Origin: an uncultured Saprospiraceae bacterium | Lineage (GTDB): Bacteria; Bacteroidota; Bacteroidia; Chitinophagales; Saprospiraceae | Assembly (NCBI GenBank): GCA_937139495.1 | Contig: CAKZQC010000027.1 | Span: 248,001 to 312,000 of the forward strand | Reading direction: 5' to 3' | Length of the DNA: 64,000 bases | Part shown: positions 34,409 through 44,540 of the stretch, one piece after another | Layout of the letters: each line of letters begins with the position of its first letter | Position numbering within the stretch: position 1 is the first letter of the stretch | The notes under the pieces: generated by a model | What the model was told of the DNA's origin: nothing | Database searches by the model: none | Seen by the model: only the letters and a program-made list of their open reading frames with translations | Translations under genes and position numbers: made by a program

Positions 34409-35739
34409 GGATAACGAATCTTGCTGTGCAATATGATAAGCCCCGCAAAATAGAACGGTAAGCAAGGGATTTTGTAGCGTGCCAATGCTCCAAAGTTCAT
34501 GGAAGTAAATCCAACAGCAAAGGCAAAAATAAAGGCAAAAATAAAACAAAACGTTACGGTAGGTTCTGTAATCAAATAGCGTAATATCTTACCCAATCCT
34601 ACCTTATAAACCACATAAACCGTGTACCCCAGTGAGAATAAAGCCTCTAATGCAGATGGCATCACAATCACTTTGCGGGCTTCCCACAGATAAGGTCGAA
34701 ACAACGTCACGTTGACCGCTTCTGGAAACACTTTGAGCAGTCCCATAGCAGTCGGTTCAAAATTGAGGGTATAGCCTGTCCCCCCATCTCGGTCGGTACT
34801 CAATGTTAGCCACCATTGCATTTTGGCAGACTCTTCCAAGAAGCCCTCTAGCGAAAAAGCCGCAAAGGAATTCCCTAACATCTGTACGGCAAGCACTGCC
34901 AGTCCACCGCCTCCTATCATAAACACTGGCGTTGCTATCTTACGCAGTGTCGGGTTTTTTATTTTATCTTTGAACATCAAGAAAAACCATATTAAAGTAG
35001 CAGGAAAAACCGAAGCAATTACGTAAATTTTGATATTTTTCATGAGCCAAACACCCAATAATATCAATATCACATCCCGAATCCATTTGCCATTTGGCTT
35101 CATTAATAGAAAATAAATACCATAGACAAAAAAGCCTAAACCTGCAATTACCAAAGGATCTTTCATCAGTCCTGTACTCCAAAAACACATAGAGGGCAGG
35201 AACAGAAAAGCATAGGCAAAAGGACGATGCAAGTGTGGATAAATGTGATAAAACACCAAAAACAAACACCAGCAACCCAAAAAACTAAAGAAAGTAATCC
35301 CTAACGAAATACCAATATAAGTACCCAAGCCAACAATACTAAACAGCCCTCCTAGCTTCACTACCAACGCTTCTTTTTCCTTAATAAAAAAAGTAGTAAA
35401 CTTGACATGATCAAAGGTCTGCAATTTCCAATCGCTCATATCTACAAACAGCATTTCATAGGCAGCATCAGGAGCCCCAAGCAGAGCATCAAATATGTCT
35501 TTAGCTCCAAAAAAATACATAAAGGTATCCCCACCACCATAATAGTATTGATACATCAAGGCGGTCAAAACAGCTCCTACCATTCGAGCGACCAATGCAG
35601 GGACAAAATATTTGTATATAACGGTTCCTTTATATTTTCGATTGCGAATAAGCATCGCTATGCCTATCCACATCACTATCAAGAGTGGTGCTAACAAAAA
35701 ATCTGCTGCAAAAAGTATTTTGTATTCAAATAATAGCAT
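34345..35739 (-). CDS. Polytopic membrane protein of unknown function
   Basis: A 464-residue integral membrane protein with about ten hydrophobic segments, starting MLLFEYKILFAADFLLAPLL. Notable soluble bits are DGGTGYTLNFEPTAMGLLK around residue 310 and a periplasmic loop around residue 75 (GGGDTFMYFFGAKDIFD). Its topology resembles O-antigen polymerase or lipid-linked glycosyltransferase proteins, but I recognise no family motif. It overlaps the deacetylase 3' end by 64 bases and diverges from the GT4 gene, so a role in polysaccharide synthesis is only suggested by context. Confidence 0.75.
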   Translation of the reverse strand: MLLFEYKILFAADFLLAPLLIVMWIGIAMLIRNRKYKGTVIYKYFVPALVARMVGAVLTALMYQYYYGGGDTFMYFFGAKDIFDALLGAPDAAYEMLFVDMSDWKLQTFDHVKFTTFFIKEKEALVVKLGGLFSIVGLGTYIGISLGITFFSFLGCWCLFLVFYHIYPHLHRPFAYAFLFLPSMCFWSTGLMKDPLVIAGLGFFVYGIYFLLMKPNGKWIRDVILILLGVWLMKNIKIYVIASVFPATLIWFFLMFKDKIKNPTLRKIATPVFMIGGGGLAVLAVQMLGNSFAAFSLEGFLEESAKMQWWLTLSTDRDGGTGYTLNFEPTAMGLLKVFPEAVNVTLFRPYLWEARKVIVMPSALEALFSLGYTVYVVYKVGLGKILRYLITEPTVTFCFIFAFIFAFAVGFTSMNFGALARYKIPCLPFYFAGLIILHSKIRYPHLGSTTIAASKAPKEKPALV

Positions 35740-35843
35740 TCACACCTAAAGTTTGTACTTTTGAAAGGCGTTTTGTCACAAATCGAATCGTAACAAAATG
35801 CCATTTTTATGCTTTACAAAGTTACGCAACTTTATCAAATACT

Positions 35844-36977
35844 ATGCACGTGAACCGCACTAACCTCAAAATAGCGATTGTCCTTAACACCGCTTGGAAT
35901 ATTTACAATTATAGATTGGGGCTAATTCGTGCCTTGATAGCAGCGGGTCACGAAGTGGTTGCTATTGCGCCACCTGATGAGTTTGTGCCACAGATTGTAG
36001 CTACGGGCTGTACTTTTGTGCCTACACACAAACTTAGCCGCAAGGGTACCAACCCCGTCAAAGATTGGCAATATAGCCAAGAACTATACAAGATATACAA
36101 AGCGCAGGCTATTGATATTGCACTGCAATATACCATCAAGCCCAATATATATGGCAGTATGGCAGCAGGTAGAGCAGGCATCAAAAGTATATCGACGGTC
36201 ACTGGATTGGGCTATAGCTTTTTGTCTGATGGATTGGTCAACAAAATTGCAAAACTGCTCTACAAAAAAGCTTTTTCGGCGACTTCGCTAGTAGCCTTCC
36301 AAAACAGAGATGACCAAGCTTTATTCCAAGATTTAGGACTTTGCCCTGCACAAAAAACAACCCTCATCAAAGGTTCTGGTATCAATACCACCTACTTTTG
36401 CCCGTTGCCCAAAACACAAGAGAACAGCGATTTGATTTACTTGTTTGTTGGTAGGCTGCTCTATGACAAAGGAGTAGTGGAATTGCTCGCTGCCGCTCGC
36501 CAACTCAAACAAGAGCACCCTGCTACTCAATTTTGGATAGTGGGAGCAATTGACCAAGGCAATCCCTCTGCTATCTCAGAAGAAATGCTACAGGAATACA
36601 TAGCCGACAGCACGATTAACTATCTTGGTCAGTCCGATGATGTACGCTCGATTATGCAAAATGCCGACGTGGTCGTTTTGCCCTCGTATCGAGAAGGTTT
36701 GCCTCGTGTTATGTTGGAAAGTTTAGCCATGGCTAAACCGATTGTGACAACTGATGTAGCAGGCTGTAGAGAAGTGATACAAGACACACGCAATGGTTTT
36801 TTGGTGCCTGTCAAAGATAGTACAGCATTGGCAATAGCCCTACAAAAAATGTACGAATGCTCACCTGCTCAACGCTCCGAAATGGGCAAAGTCGGCAGAC
36901 AAATGGCATTGGATATTTTTGACGAACAAGCCATCATCAATCGCTATTTTGAAGAAATAGAAAAACTTACTTCGTAA
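35844..36977 (+). CDS. Glycosyltransferase family 4 (GT-B)
   Basis: A 377-residue GT4 enzyme. I start it at ATG 35844 (MHVNRTNLKIAIVLNTAWNI); the open frame reaches 35685, but that part overlaps the divergent membrane gene and a TACTTTTG -7 element at 35756-35763. The N-terminal Rossmann half has FNYRLGL-like NIYNYRLGLIRALIAAGHEV. The C-terminal half has the nucleotide-sugar signature YREGLPRVMLESLAMAKPIV and TTDVAGCREVI. The first half resembles enzymes that add galactose or N-acetylgalactosamine in capsule and O-antigen synthesis, but the exact substrate is unknown. It overlaps the LRR-BRCT gene by 11 bases at its 3' end. Confidence 0.92.
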   Translation: MHVNRTNLKIAIVLNTAWNIYNYRLGLIRALIAAGHEVVAIAPPDEFVPQIVATGCTFVPTHKLSRKGTNPVKDWQYSQELYKIYKAQAIDIALQYTIKPNIYGSMAAGRAGIKSISTVTGLGYSFLSDGLVNKIAKLLYKKAFSATSLVAFQNRDDQALFQDLGLCPAQKTTLIKGSGINTTYFCPLPKTQENSDLIYLFVGRLLYDKGVVELLAAARQLKQEHPATQFWIVGAIDQGNPSAISEEMLQEYIADSTINYLGQSDDVRSIMQNADVVVLPSYREGLPRVMLESLAMAKPIVTTDVAGCREVIQDTRNGFLVPVKDSTALAIALQKMYECSPAQRSEMGKVGRQMALDIFDEQAIINRYFEEIEKLTS

Positions 36978-38721
36978 TAATTTCAAGCTGTGGCAAAAGT
37001 TGTTTGAGCACAGCTATTTTGGCAGGACTAGAGCTTATTCGGCAGCGTCTTATGTTGAGCTTACGCAAATTTGTCAACTGAGCAATACTATCAGGAATAG
37101 CCTCCAAATAGTGGTTTTGCGACAGGTCAAGTTCCGTCAAAAAATTCAATTCGTTAATCGCTTCAGGATATTTTTTGATGCTGTTGCCTCTCAATTCCAG
37201 TTGCGTCCCTTCACACAATGTTTTCAGATACGCAACCTTATCTTTTCCTTTATGAAAGCTCAACAGATAGGTCTTGCCACGACCATAATATTGCTGCCCC
37301 CATTGGGCAATTTGGACGGTGTCCAATTCCGTGTTTTTTGCTAGGCGTTTGAGCGTAGAAAGACAACTAGATTCGGAAATGGTCTCCGAGAAAATAGGAA
37401 ATGTCTGCTTGCTATAATTAATCAACATTATTGAGCCATATTGCTTAATCAATCGCTGACAATCGCGCTCTATCGTCGTATTATTGGATTGTCGCAAGGC
37501 AATAAAAACACTCGTCAGCAATTCTTTGGGAAATCCTCCATACTTAAAGAAAGTCAACGCCAATGTTCGGTTATCGTCATTATTGCTACGCAATAGATTA
37601 CCGACTTGTTCTATTTGCTCTTGCGTTTGGGCTGGTGGGCTGATTTCCTCCTCTCCTTCCAACAAATACAAATCTAATTTGCTATCCAAATACTCTATTA
37701 ACTTGGACTCCGTTAGTATCGGTATTTTTCGTTCTAAAGCGACTAAATAACTGTCTTTGGGAGTTTGCCCGATAACCACCGCTGTGGTTTTGTCTGTTAC
37801 TTTTGTGGTATATTTTATACCAATATCTTTGAGTTTTTGGCGCAACTCGTTTTTATTGATTCCGAGTTTACCTAGCACCGCTAGCGTACCCTCTGCCGCT
37901 CCCAAAAAGCTCAAGTCCTGTGGTGCAAAATGTGCTTGGTAGTAATCTAATGCCTTCAGACGCAACATTTCTTGTCTTGGTATATTGGTAATCGCCAACA
38001 GGTTTTCGACTGTTGCCAATTGTTCTATTCTCGCCTCATTTTCGCCTAGTAGATTGAGCAGCAGCGAACGAAACTCCCAACTATAACCCATCTTGCGAGC
38101 ATAGTTAACCACTCCTGTCAGTGACCTTTTTTCCAGTGGTTTCTCTTGAAACAAATAAGGCAACTTGGCACAAAAATCAGGTTGTTCTTTCAGATTTTTT
38201 TTATAGCCTGACTTGGGCAATATCAACTCTTGTAGCTCCGTCAATTCTGTTATATCATCTGGAAACTCTCGGATACCTGTCCGCCAGAGATTCAAATATT
38301 TTAGTCGCTTGAGCAAATATAAATTGGACAAATCTGAGTTGTACAACTTGCTGTTATTCAAATCTAGTTCCTCTAGTTTGTCGAGCAATAATATATCATT
38401 GGGAAATTTCCCATACTCCAACCCTAAAATAAAAAGCTGTCGCAATTCTGTCAAATTGGCTATCCTTCTATCAAATTCAGGAATCCGCCCACCCGAAATA
38501 ATCAACGAACGCAAAGTCGTTAGCTTATAAATCGTCTCTTCTAACAAGTTGCTTTTTTTCCACTGAAATTCTACGTCCAACAGCGTCAGTTGTTCCAAAT
38601 TAGGACATTGGAGCAGCAGAGCAATAAATCTATCCTTGTCACTATCGAGCACTGTTACTGCTTTGACTGTAGTCTTATCGCTGACTTGCGACAATGCGTT
38701 TAAGGAATGGACAACTAGCAT
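36967..38721 (-). CDS. LRR protein with internal BRCT-like domain (paralogue A)
   Basis: A 584-residue protein with leucine-rich repeats at both ends (about 40-165 with LTELRQLFILGLE and LEELDLNNSKLY; about 520-580 with LTELDLSQNHYLEAIPDSIA). In the middle there is a BRCT-like segment (about 285-345: LGKLGINKNELRQKLKDIGI, TTKVTDKTTAVVIG, KIPILTESKLIEYLD), followed by a helical HEAT-like region. A second protein at 57.4-58.7 kb has the same order BRCT, helical, LRR. Such proteins occur in Bacteroidota with unknown function. There is no obvious signal peptide. The gene starts 19 bases after the PBP1A stop and may be read through from it. Confidence 0.82.
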   Translation of the reverse strand: MLVVHSLNALSQVSDKTTVKAVTVLDSDKDRFIALLLQCPNLEQLTLLDVEFQWKKSNLLEETIYKLTTLRSLIISGGRIPEFDRRIANLTELRQLFILGLEYGKFPNDILLLDKLEELDLNNSKLYNSDLSNLYLLKRLKYLNLWRTGIREFPDDITELTELQELILPKSGYKKNLKEQPDFCAKLPYLFQEKPLEKRSLTGVVNYARKMGYSWEFRSLLLNLLGENEARIEQLATVENLLAITNIPRQEMLRLKALDYYQAHFAPQDLSFLGAAEGTLAVLGKLGINKNELRQKLKDIGIKYTTKVTDKTTAVVIGQTPKDSYLVALERKIPILTESKLIEYLDSKLDLYLLEGEEEISPPAQTQEQIEQVGNLLRSNNDDNRTLALTFFKYGGFPKELLTSVFIALRQSNNTTIERDCQRLIKQYGSIMLINYSKQTFPIFSETISESSCLSTLKRLAKNTELDTVQIAQWGQQYYGRGKTYLLSFHKGKDKVAYLKTLCEGTQLELRGNSIKKYPEAINELNFLTELDLSQNHYLEAIPDSIAQLTNLRKLNIRRCRISSSPAKIAVLKQLLPQLEIITK

Positions 38722-38740
38722 AAAAATAAGGGATTAAAAT

Positions 38741-41371
38741 TTAGTAATCTTCGTCATAAATATCTTGCGAAGTAGCATCGCTCGTACCTTTCGATTTCTT
38801 AGACATCTCCTGAAACTTGATACAGTTCATTTCTCTATCAATCTGGTTGGGCATTGGAAATTTTGCTTTGTAACTATACGTGCGATCTTCTAGCAAGCTA
38901 GAATCCGCCTCCAAATTGAGCAGCAAATTCTGAAAAATAGGACGTGCCATTCTTGCACCTTGTCCATTGCCGATTCCCTTGAAACGAATATAACGGTCAT
39001 CACAACCGACCCACGTTCCTACTACCAAATTGGGCGTAATCCCCATAAACCAACCATCAGCATATGAGTTGGTCGTTCCAGTTTTGCCACCATAATCAGA
39101 TTTCACGCCTCTTAGTCGTCCGCTCTGAATACGCTGCAACATCGAGTTCATCACATAAGCATCTTGCTCCGACAAGACCGATTCTATTTTCTGGTCAGCT
39201 CCTGCTGTATAAATGATATTGCCATTCTTATCCTCTATTCTATCTATAAATACAGGCTCTGTATAAACCCCTTCGTTCGCAAAAATGGTATAGCCTCCTG
39301 CCATTTCGTAAGGCGATAAGTTGGGTGTCCCCAAACAAATAGAAGGCTGGCTCGGTACACGTTGATTGGAAGTATCAATACCTATATTTGCCAAAAAATC
39401 GACAAAAGGTTTTGTTCCTTTCAGGTCTTTCATCAAGTAAGCTGATACAGAGTTGAGAGAGCGGTTAAGCGCTTCAGTTAGTGTAATTTCATCGCCCGAG
39501 TAGCCGCCTACGTTGTTAGGCGTCCAGTCTGCCAACAGCCCAAACTGTCCTTCTCCTTTGGAGATAGTCGTAGGCTGATCCCATACTTTCTGACAAGGCG
39601 AATAACCTTTGATTTGCACCGCCAAACCATACAAAAACGGTTTGATGGTAGAACCTACCTGACGAGCAAATTTTTCTTTATTGACATGATCAAACTGAAA
39701 ATACTTGTAGTTGATCCCCCCTACCCAAGATTTGACTTGCCCTGTCTTGGGATCGACCGAAATAGACCCTGTTTGCAAAAACATGCGGTGATATTTGATA
39801 GAATCAAATGGACTCATCAGCGTATCTTTTTCGCCTCTTTTGGTATAAGCAAAAATTGTCATTTCCACTGGCGTACGCATATATTTATCCATTGCCTGCT
39901 GCTGCTGTAGCACCGAATCTATTGCCTTCGATAGCATTATTTTTTCGTAGGTAGCCGCTTGTTTGTTTGTCACAAAACCTGTTTCTTTCCAAGTTTGCAA
40001 TAGCTTTTTGCCATCTATAGTTTGACGGTTTTTCTTGCGAGGTTCTTTGTCATAATCTACAATTTGCAATATTCTATCGACATCTATATCCCTCAATTCG
40101 TAATTGATGACGGTGGGCATCAGCTCTTTGCGCATAGTCCGATAGCGTTCTGTTTTCCAGACCTGCTTGAGCAATGCAATTCGACGCATTTCCATCTCCA
40201 TATCCGTATTCTTGGATAGTTTGTAGGTCCATGGGTTTTTGGAGCGCACACTAATCGGCGTGTCATCTTTGTCCCAATCCGACCAAACTTTCCAGAATTT
40301 CTCTTGGTGATTCTTCAAGTGATCCCAAACTGCTTTTTCGGCATGTGCTTGTATTCTCGAATCTATCGTAGTGTATATTTTCAATCCATCTCTATAAATA
40401 TCATACGGATTGCCATTCGGTTTTTGGTATTGTTTATCTTCTTTCGCCAAACGCACCAACAGCTCTTTGAGATGATCACGAAGGTGCATACGGAAATAAG
40501 GAGCCAAACCATCGTTGTGATCTTTGACTCTAAATTTGGATACATCTACTGGAAGTTGTCTTAGTTCGTGGTATTCTGGCTCTGTAATATACTCTTGCTC
40601 TTTCAGATTGTAGAGTACCTGTTCTCTACCAAGTTTAGCACGGTCAGGATACTTGCGCGGATTATACAGCGATGGATTTTTGAGCATACGCACCAACATA
40701 GCCGCTTCATTGATACTCAAATCATGTGGCTGCTTGTCGAAATAAATTTCGGCAGCTGATTTGATGCCATTGGCTCCATACAAGAAATCAAATTCATTGA
40801 AATACAAGGCAATAATCTCCTGCTTGGTATAAGAACGCTCCAACTTGACCGCCGTCAACCATTCCTTAAATTTAGTAGTGCCCATGAGCCACGCTCTTGT
40901 CAAGCTACTTTTTCCTTTGGTATTCGGTCTTCCGACCAATAATTTGGCGAGCTGCTGCGATATGGTACTTCCACCACCTGCATTGCGGTTGCCCATCAAA
41001 CCTGTCACAACAATCACACGACCAATAGCTTCGACATCAATTCCCGAATGATTGTAATAACGGGCATCTTCTGTAGCGACTAAAGCCTTGACCAAATGAG
41101 GCGAAAGGCTATCAAACACTACTGGTGTCCGATTCTCAATAAAATACTTACCGAGCAGTACATCATCAGCAGAATATACATTGGAAGCCACACGGCTTTG
41201 GGGGTTTTCGAGTTCCTCGAAAGAGGGCAAATCCCCCGACAGGTACACAAATAAGCCCACGATTGAAGCTATTCCAAAAAAATAGACAACCCACAGCCTT
41301 TTGAAAAATTTCTTATATTTGGCTAAGCGAGCATCTCGCAATATCTTCTGTTGTTCTGGATTTTCGTTCAT
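38741..41371 (-). CDS. Bifunctional penicillin-binding protein 1A
   Basis: An 876-residue class A PBP, which polymerises and cross-links peptidoglycan. It has a short cytoplasmic tail, one transmembrane helix (about 28-45), the GT51 glycosyltransferase domain with catalytic Glu101 in ATEDARYYNHSG and the signature GGSTISQQLAK, and a transpeptidase domain. The transpeptidase carries the active Ser in GSTIKPF (S574-x2-K577), SLN as the second motif and KTGTT (763-767). There are long insertions between the domains, as in Bacteroidota homologues. It lies 199 bases downstream of the PorW/SprE-like gene beyond a terminator, so it has its own promoter region. Confidence 0.96.
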   Translation of the reverse strand: MNENPEQQKILRDARLAKYKKFFKRLWVVYFFGIASIVGLFVYLSGDLPSFEELENPQSRVASNVYSADDVLLGKYFIENRTPVVFDSLSPHLVKALVATEDARYYNHSGIDVEAIGRVIVVTGLMGNRNAGGGSTISQQLAKLLVGRPNTKGKSSLTRAWLMGTTKFKEWLTAVKLERSYTKQEIIALYFNEFDFLYGANGIKSAAEIYFDKQPHDLSINEAAMLVRMLKNPSLYNPRKYPDRAKLGREQVLYNLKEQEYITEPEYHELRQLPVDVSKFRVKDHNDGLAPYFRMHLRDHLKELLVRLAKEDKQYQKPNGNPYDIYRDGLKIYTTIDSRIQAHAEKAVWDHLKNHQEKFWKVWSDWDKDDTPISVRSKNPWTYKLSKNTDMEMEMRRIALLKQVWKTERYRTMRKELMPTVINYELRDIDVDRILQIVDYDKEPRKKNRQTIDGKKLLQTWKETGFVTNKQAATYEKIMLSKAIDSVLQQQQAMDKYMRTPVEMTIFAYTKRGEKDTLMSPFDSIKYHRMFLQTGSISVDPKTGQVKSWVGGINYKYFQFDHVNKEKFARQVGSTIKPFLYGLAVQIKGYSPCQKVWDQPTTISKGEGQFGLLADWTPNNVGGYSGDEITLTEALNRSLNSVSAYLMKDLKGTKPFVDFLANIGIDTSNQRVPSQPSICLGTPNLSPYEMAGGYTIFANEGVYTEPVFIDRIEDKNGNIIYTAGADQKIESVLSEQDAYVMNSMLQRIQSGRLRGVKSDYGGKTGTTNSYADGWFMGITPNLVVGTWVGCDDRYIRFKGIGNGQGARMARPIFQNLLLNLEADSSLLEDRTYSYKAKFPMPNQIDREMNCIKFQEMSKKSKGTSDATSQDIYDEDY

Positions 41372-41470
41372 AATTTATACTATATCTGTATTCGACTTTC
41401 GTCTAATGTTTTATATCAAAAAGTTGGCTTATTGCCCTAAGCCAAAACGGAAGAACAAAGATACAAAAAC

Positions 41471-41506
41471 AATTGGCATCTCTTTTTGGAAGAGATGCCA
41501 ATTTTA
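41471..41506 (-). terminator. Terminator of the PorW/SprE-like gene
   Basis: AATTGGCATCTCTT pairs with AAGAGATGCCAATT, a perfect 14-base stem with a T-run, 65 bases beyond the stop. Confidence 0.85.
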
Positions 41507-41570
41507 GTAGTCGGTAACGTATAATTAGTATTCGGTAAGCTCTAGCTCTAAGAGCGTGTCTAAATTACCC

Positions 41571-44300
41571 TTACTTGTAGTTCTTTTCGTAGAATGGAAT
41601 GTACGCCGCAAAATTTTGTGTAGATAACGCAATAGCGTAATTCTGCTTAGAGATAATGTAAATGTTATAGCCCTCTACCTCTGGCAAAAACTGCTTGTCG
41701 CTCCTAGCACTTACCACATATTTGATTGCCTCTTCAGCATTCTCAAATGTACGAACGCTCAATGTTGGTTGTCCATCATTGACCGTGATATTAGATATAT
41801 TCATGCGAGTATTCGGCAGCATTTTAGTATTAAAATTGCTCAAAGCACCCTTGTATTGTGCTACTCTCGATCGTTTGTCATCAAATACAATCAGTACATA
41901 ATGGTTCTGATCATTGTCAACCCTATAAGGTGAAATTTTACTGTTTTTGCTTGGCGTGCTATCTGTTTTTTTGTCCGTCAAGACCGCTAGCATCGCTATC
42001 GCTTGTTTTTCCTCCTTGGTATCAGGAAAGCTGGTCACTACCACACGCAAGGCTCTTATGTATTCCTTTTCGCCCTTTAGTGCTCCTTGAGCCATCGCTT
42101 CGAGTATCGCAAAACGAGCTTTCATCTCATAGTTTTGTCCGAATTTAGTCGGCACTGCTTTTACGTTGTCGAGTGCTTTCTGTGGCGAACCATCTCGGAT
42201 AAGCTGGTACGTATCTTCGTAGTATTTGTTGACTGCTTGGTATTTTTTTTGCTCCGCATTCGCAAAGTCAGGATCCTTCAACACTTTAGCAATCGTTGTA
42301 TTCGGATACCCCTCTAGGATTTGGTCTCTGTACGCATTTGCTTTGGTTGTATTCTGAACATTGTTATAGATATTGTACCCCAAAAACAAGCCTTCTACGG
42401 CATACGGACTTTCAGGATAATCGCTCACCAATTGCTGTATCAGTGCCAATGCTTTGTCCGATTGATTGAGGTCATCTTGATAATGTCTAGCAGCGTTGAA
42501 GGTGGCTTCCGCCAACTCATCTTGTGCTGCCTTTTTTTCTTTATCGTTCTGAGGCACCCCTTTCATTTTCAGATAATCATCAATTTCAGACTGCGTTTTG
42601 GGCGGTGCATCAGTTGCAGCAAACTGATCATCTTCTGCTTCGTCCTTCTTGTTGGCTCTACGCCAATTCTCTGCCCAAGCTCTTTCGCCCCATCTTTTTT
42701 CAAATTCTCTAGCTCCTTTTTTAAGCAAATTGCTATTGTACAACGCAAATTTTGACTGCTGTTTAGCATTCTCATTGATGGTTACTGTACCACTGTTAAC
42801 TCTCTGTGTTGGGCGGTTCATTGATTGGCTTCTATTGACTTTCATATCACCAATAGGTCCATTGTTGTCCTTATTAGCAGCAGCTGGATTCTGAGCATCT
42901 TTTTCCATGCCCTCTATCGCCCATAGCTCTTGCTGGCGACGTTCCCAATTGCCTACTATCAGCATACTATCTTGCTTGGCAATAATCGCCAAATTAGTAG
43001 CCACACCTTCCAGTTTTCGTTTATTATCGTCCGTCGCAACATAGCGTTCGTCGTTTTTTTTCATATTCATCAGCGTCGTATCATAATAAGCATACGCATT
43101 GATGTAGTCTTCTTTTTGGTAATACAAATCTCCTAACAACAAACTTCCTTCTGTACGCTGCATCGGATTGTTACCAATATTGAGTGACTGCTGCAAGGCA
43201 GCTACACCTTCATCGACCTTGCCCTCTCGGATATAGATTTGAGCGAGTGCGAAGTAGATTTGGTCTCTATATTCTGCATTCTTACTATCACGCAACATTC
43301 TTTTGAGTGCCAACTCTGGGTCAACTGGTTTTTTGCCACTCACCGAAGCGGCATTTTTAATCATATTCAGGCGAGCGTTGAACTCCATTTCGTAGCTGGG
43401 GCGTAGCTTGAGCGTACGATGAAAATTCTCCATCGCCAACTCACTATTGCCCTGCTGCTGATAGATTTGCCCCAACAAATAAACATAGCGATTCTTAATT
43501 GTCTTCTTTTTGGTCAAGTCAATTGCTTGCTGAAGTGGTTCTATTGCTTTTTGCAATTCCTTTTGTTGAATCCAGCTGTACGCATTGACAGCCGCCACTT
43601 GTGGTATCATCTTTTTGGGCAATGTCAAGTCGTTTTCTAGCTTACGCAAGTTGTACCCTGCTTCATCAAACAAGCCCAACTCTATCTGCGACTTAGCCAG
43701 CCATAGCATAGCTTCGTGATGTACAGGCTTGTGCTTAACACCATATTTGATGGGTTTTTCCTCCTCTTCATCATCGCCGCCTTTGTTCGACTTATTTGTT
43801 TTTTTCTTTTTCCTCTTCTTGCGTCTTTTTTTACGTTTTTTCTTCTTCTTTTTCTTCTTCTTTTTTTTGCGCAACTCCTCTGCCTTTTCCAATGCCTCAG
43901 GGTTGTACTTTTCTGTAATATACAAGAACGTGGCAGCACTTTTTTCGTAGTCCTTCATCAGGTACTCCGACTTGCCCATCAGCAAGTAGCTATCATCTGT
44001 CCAGTTGCCTATTTCGTGTAGCAATACATTTCTAGCTGCTTTCGTGATTGCTTCATCAAGAGGCGTTTTGACACTTCCTGCATCTGCTACGGCTGCATAA
44101 GGATACATGTGTAGCAGTTTGTTGTAATTATCTTTATGTTGCTTATTGAGCATCGCAAAGCTTTCGGTGACACGCATATTTGCATTGTAATATGCATTGT
44201 ATCTTCCCGTTACATTGTGATAAAACTTGACTTTGGAACAACTTGGCGTTAATAGAAACGAAAGTATTAACGTTGTTATGATTAGAAGGGTACTTTTCAT
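41571..44300 (-). CDS. PorW/SprE-like T9SS TPR lipoprotein with poly-lysine tract
   Basis: A 909-residue TPR protein. The signal peptide ends at a probable lipoprotein Cys21 (LTPSC). The mature start KVKFYHNVTGRYNAYYNANM matches PorW/SprE, whose mature N-terminus has a YHN.T.RYN.Y.NA pattern. TPR repeats extend from about 60 to 800, with a C-terminal alpha/beta domain (TKMLPNTRMNISNITVNDG, then YNIYIISKQNY) also typical of PorW. The family is an essential periplasmic part of type IX secretion and gliding. An unusual feature is a run of over 30 mostly Lys and Arg residues, followed by an acidic patch GDDEEEEKP, at about residues 145-185. Confidence 0.82.
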   Translation of the reverse strand: MKSTLLIITTLILSFLLTPSCSKVKFYHNVTGRYNAYYNANMRVTESFAMLNKQHKDNYNKLLHMYPYAAVADAGSVKTPLDEAITKAARNVLLHEIGNWTDDSYLLMGKSEYLMKDYEKSAATFLYITEKYNPEALEKAEELRKKKKKKKKKKKRKKRRKKRKKKKTNKSNKGGDDEEEEKPIKYGVKHKPVHHEAMLWLAKSQIELGLFDEAGYNLRKLENDLTLPKKMIPQVAAVNAYSWIQQKELQKAIEPLQQAIDLTKKKTIKNRYVYLLGQIYQQQGNSELAMENFHRTLKLRPSYEMEFNARLNMIKNAASVSGKKPVDPELALKRMLRDSKNAEYRDQIYFALAQIYIREGKVDEGVAALQQSLNIGNNPMQRTEGSLLLGDLYYQKEDYINAYAYYDTTLMNMKKNDERYVATDDNKRKLEGVATNLAIIAKQDSMLIVGNWERRQQELWAIEGMEKDAQNPAAANKDNNGPIGDMKVNRSQSMNRPTQRVNSGTVTINENAKQQSKFALYNSNLLKKGAREFEKRWGERAWAENWRRANKKDEAEDDQFAATDAPPKTQSEIDDYLKMKGVPQNDKEKKAAQDELAEATFNAARHYQDDLNQSDKALALIQQLVSDYPESPYAVEGLFLGYNIYNNVQNTTKANAYRDQILEGYPNTTIAKVLKDPDFANAEQKKYQAVNKYYEDTYQLIRDGSPQKALDNVKAVPTKFGQNYEMKARFAILEAMAQGALKGEKEYIRALRVVVTSFPDTKEEKQAIAMLAVLTDKKTDSTPSKNSKISPYRVDNDQNHYVLIVFDDKRSRVAQYKGALSNFNTKMLPNTRMNISNITVNDGQPTLSVRTFENAEEAIKYVVSARSDKQFLPEVEGYNIYIISKQNYAIALSTQNFAAYIPFYEKNYK

Positions 44301-44349
44301 AAAATGATAGGACTGTTTTGATTAGATTTGCAACAATAGTAGTCTGCTT

Positions 44350-44540
44350 AGAGTGTGTCTAAAATTCTAGTTTTTGATAACTTGTGTCCCGACGTTCGTT
44401 GCGACCCGTGATAGGATTTTTTTGTTAGGTAAACCTCCTTTTTTGATTCATAGCCAAGACTATGCAGCAAAAAAAGCAGGTAAAATATAACAGGAAAAGA
44501 CTTTTCAAATTACAAATTAATATAATATTAGACATGCTCT
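44350..44540. repeat. MITE-like element (family R1)
   Basis: A 191-base noncoding element with ends AGAGTGTGTCTAA and TTAGACATGCTCT (near-perfect inverted repeat). It is homologous in reverse orientation to 63041-63204, including the inner CATAG-CTATG hairpin. It has extra sequence around the centre compared with the other copy. Confidence 0.82.

Noticed and set aside
35685..35843. N-terminal 53-residue extension of the GT4 gene.
   Set aside because: Overlaps the divergent membrane gene and its promoter region; homologous sequence begins at the ATG at 35844.
39505..39520. A GTTAGGC core-site match inside the PBP1A gene.
   Set aside because: Within a conserved coding sequence with no paired RYYYAAC or hairpin, so a chance match.
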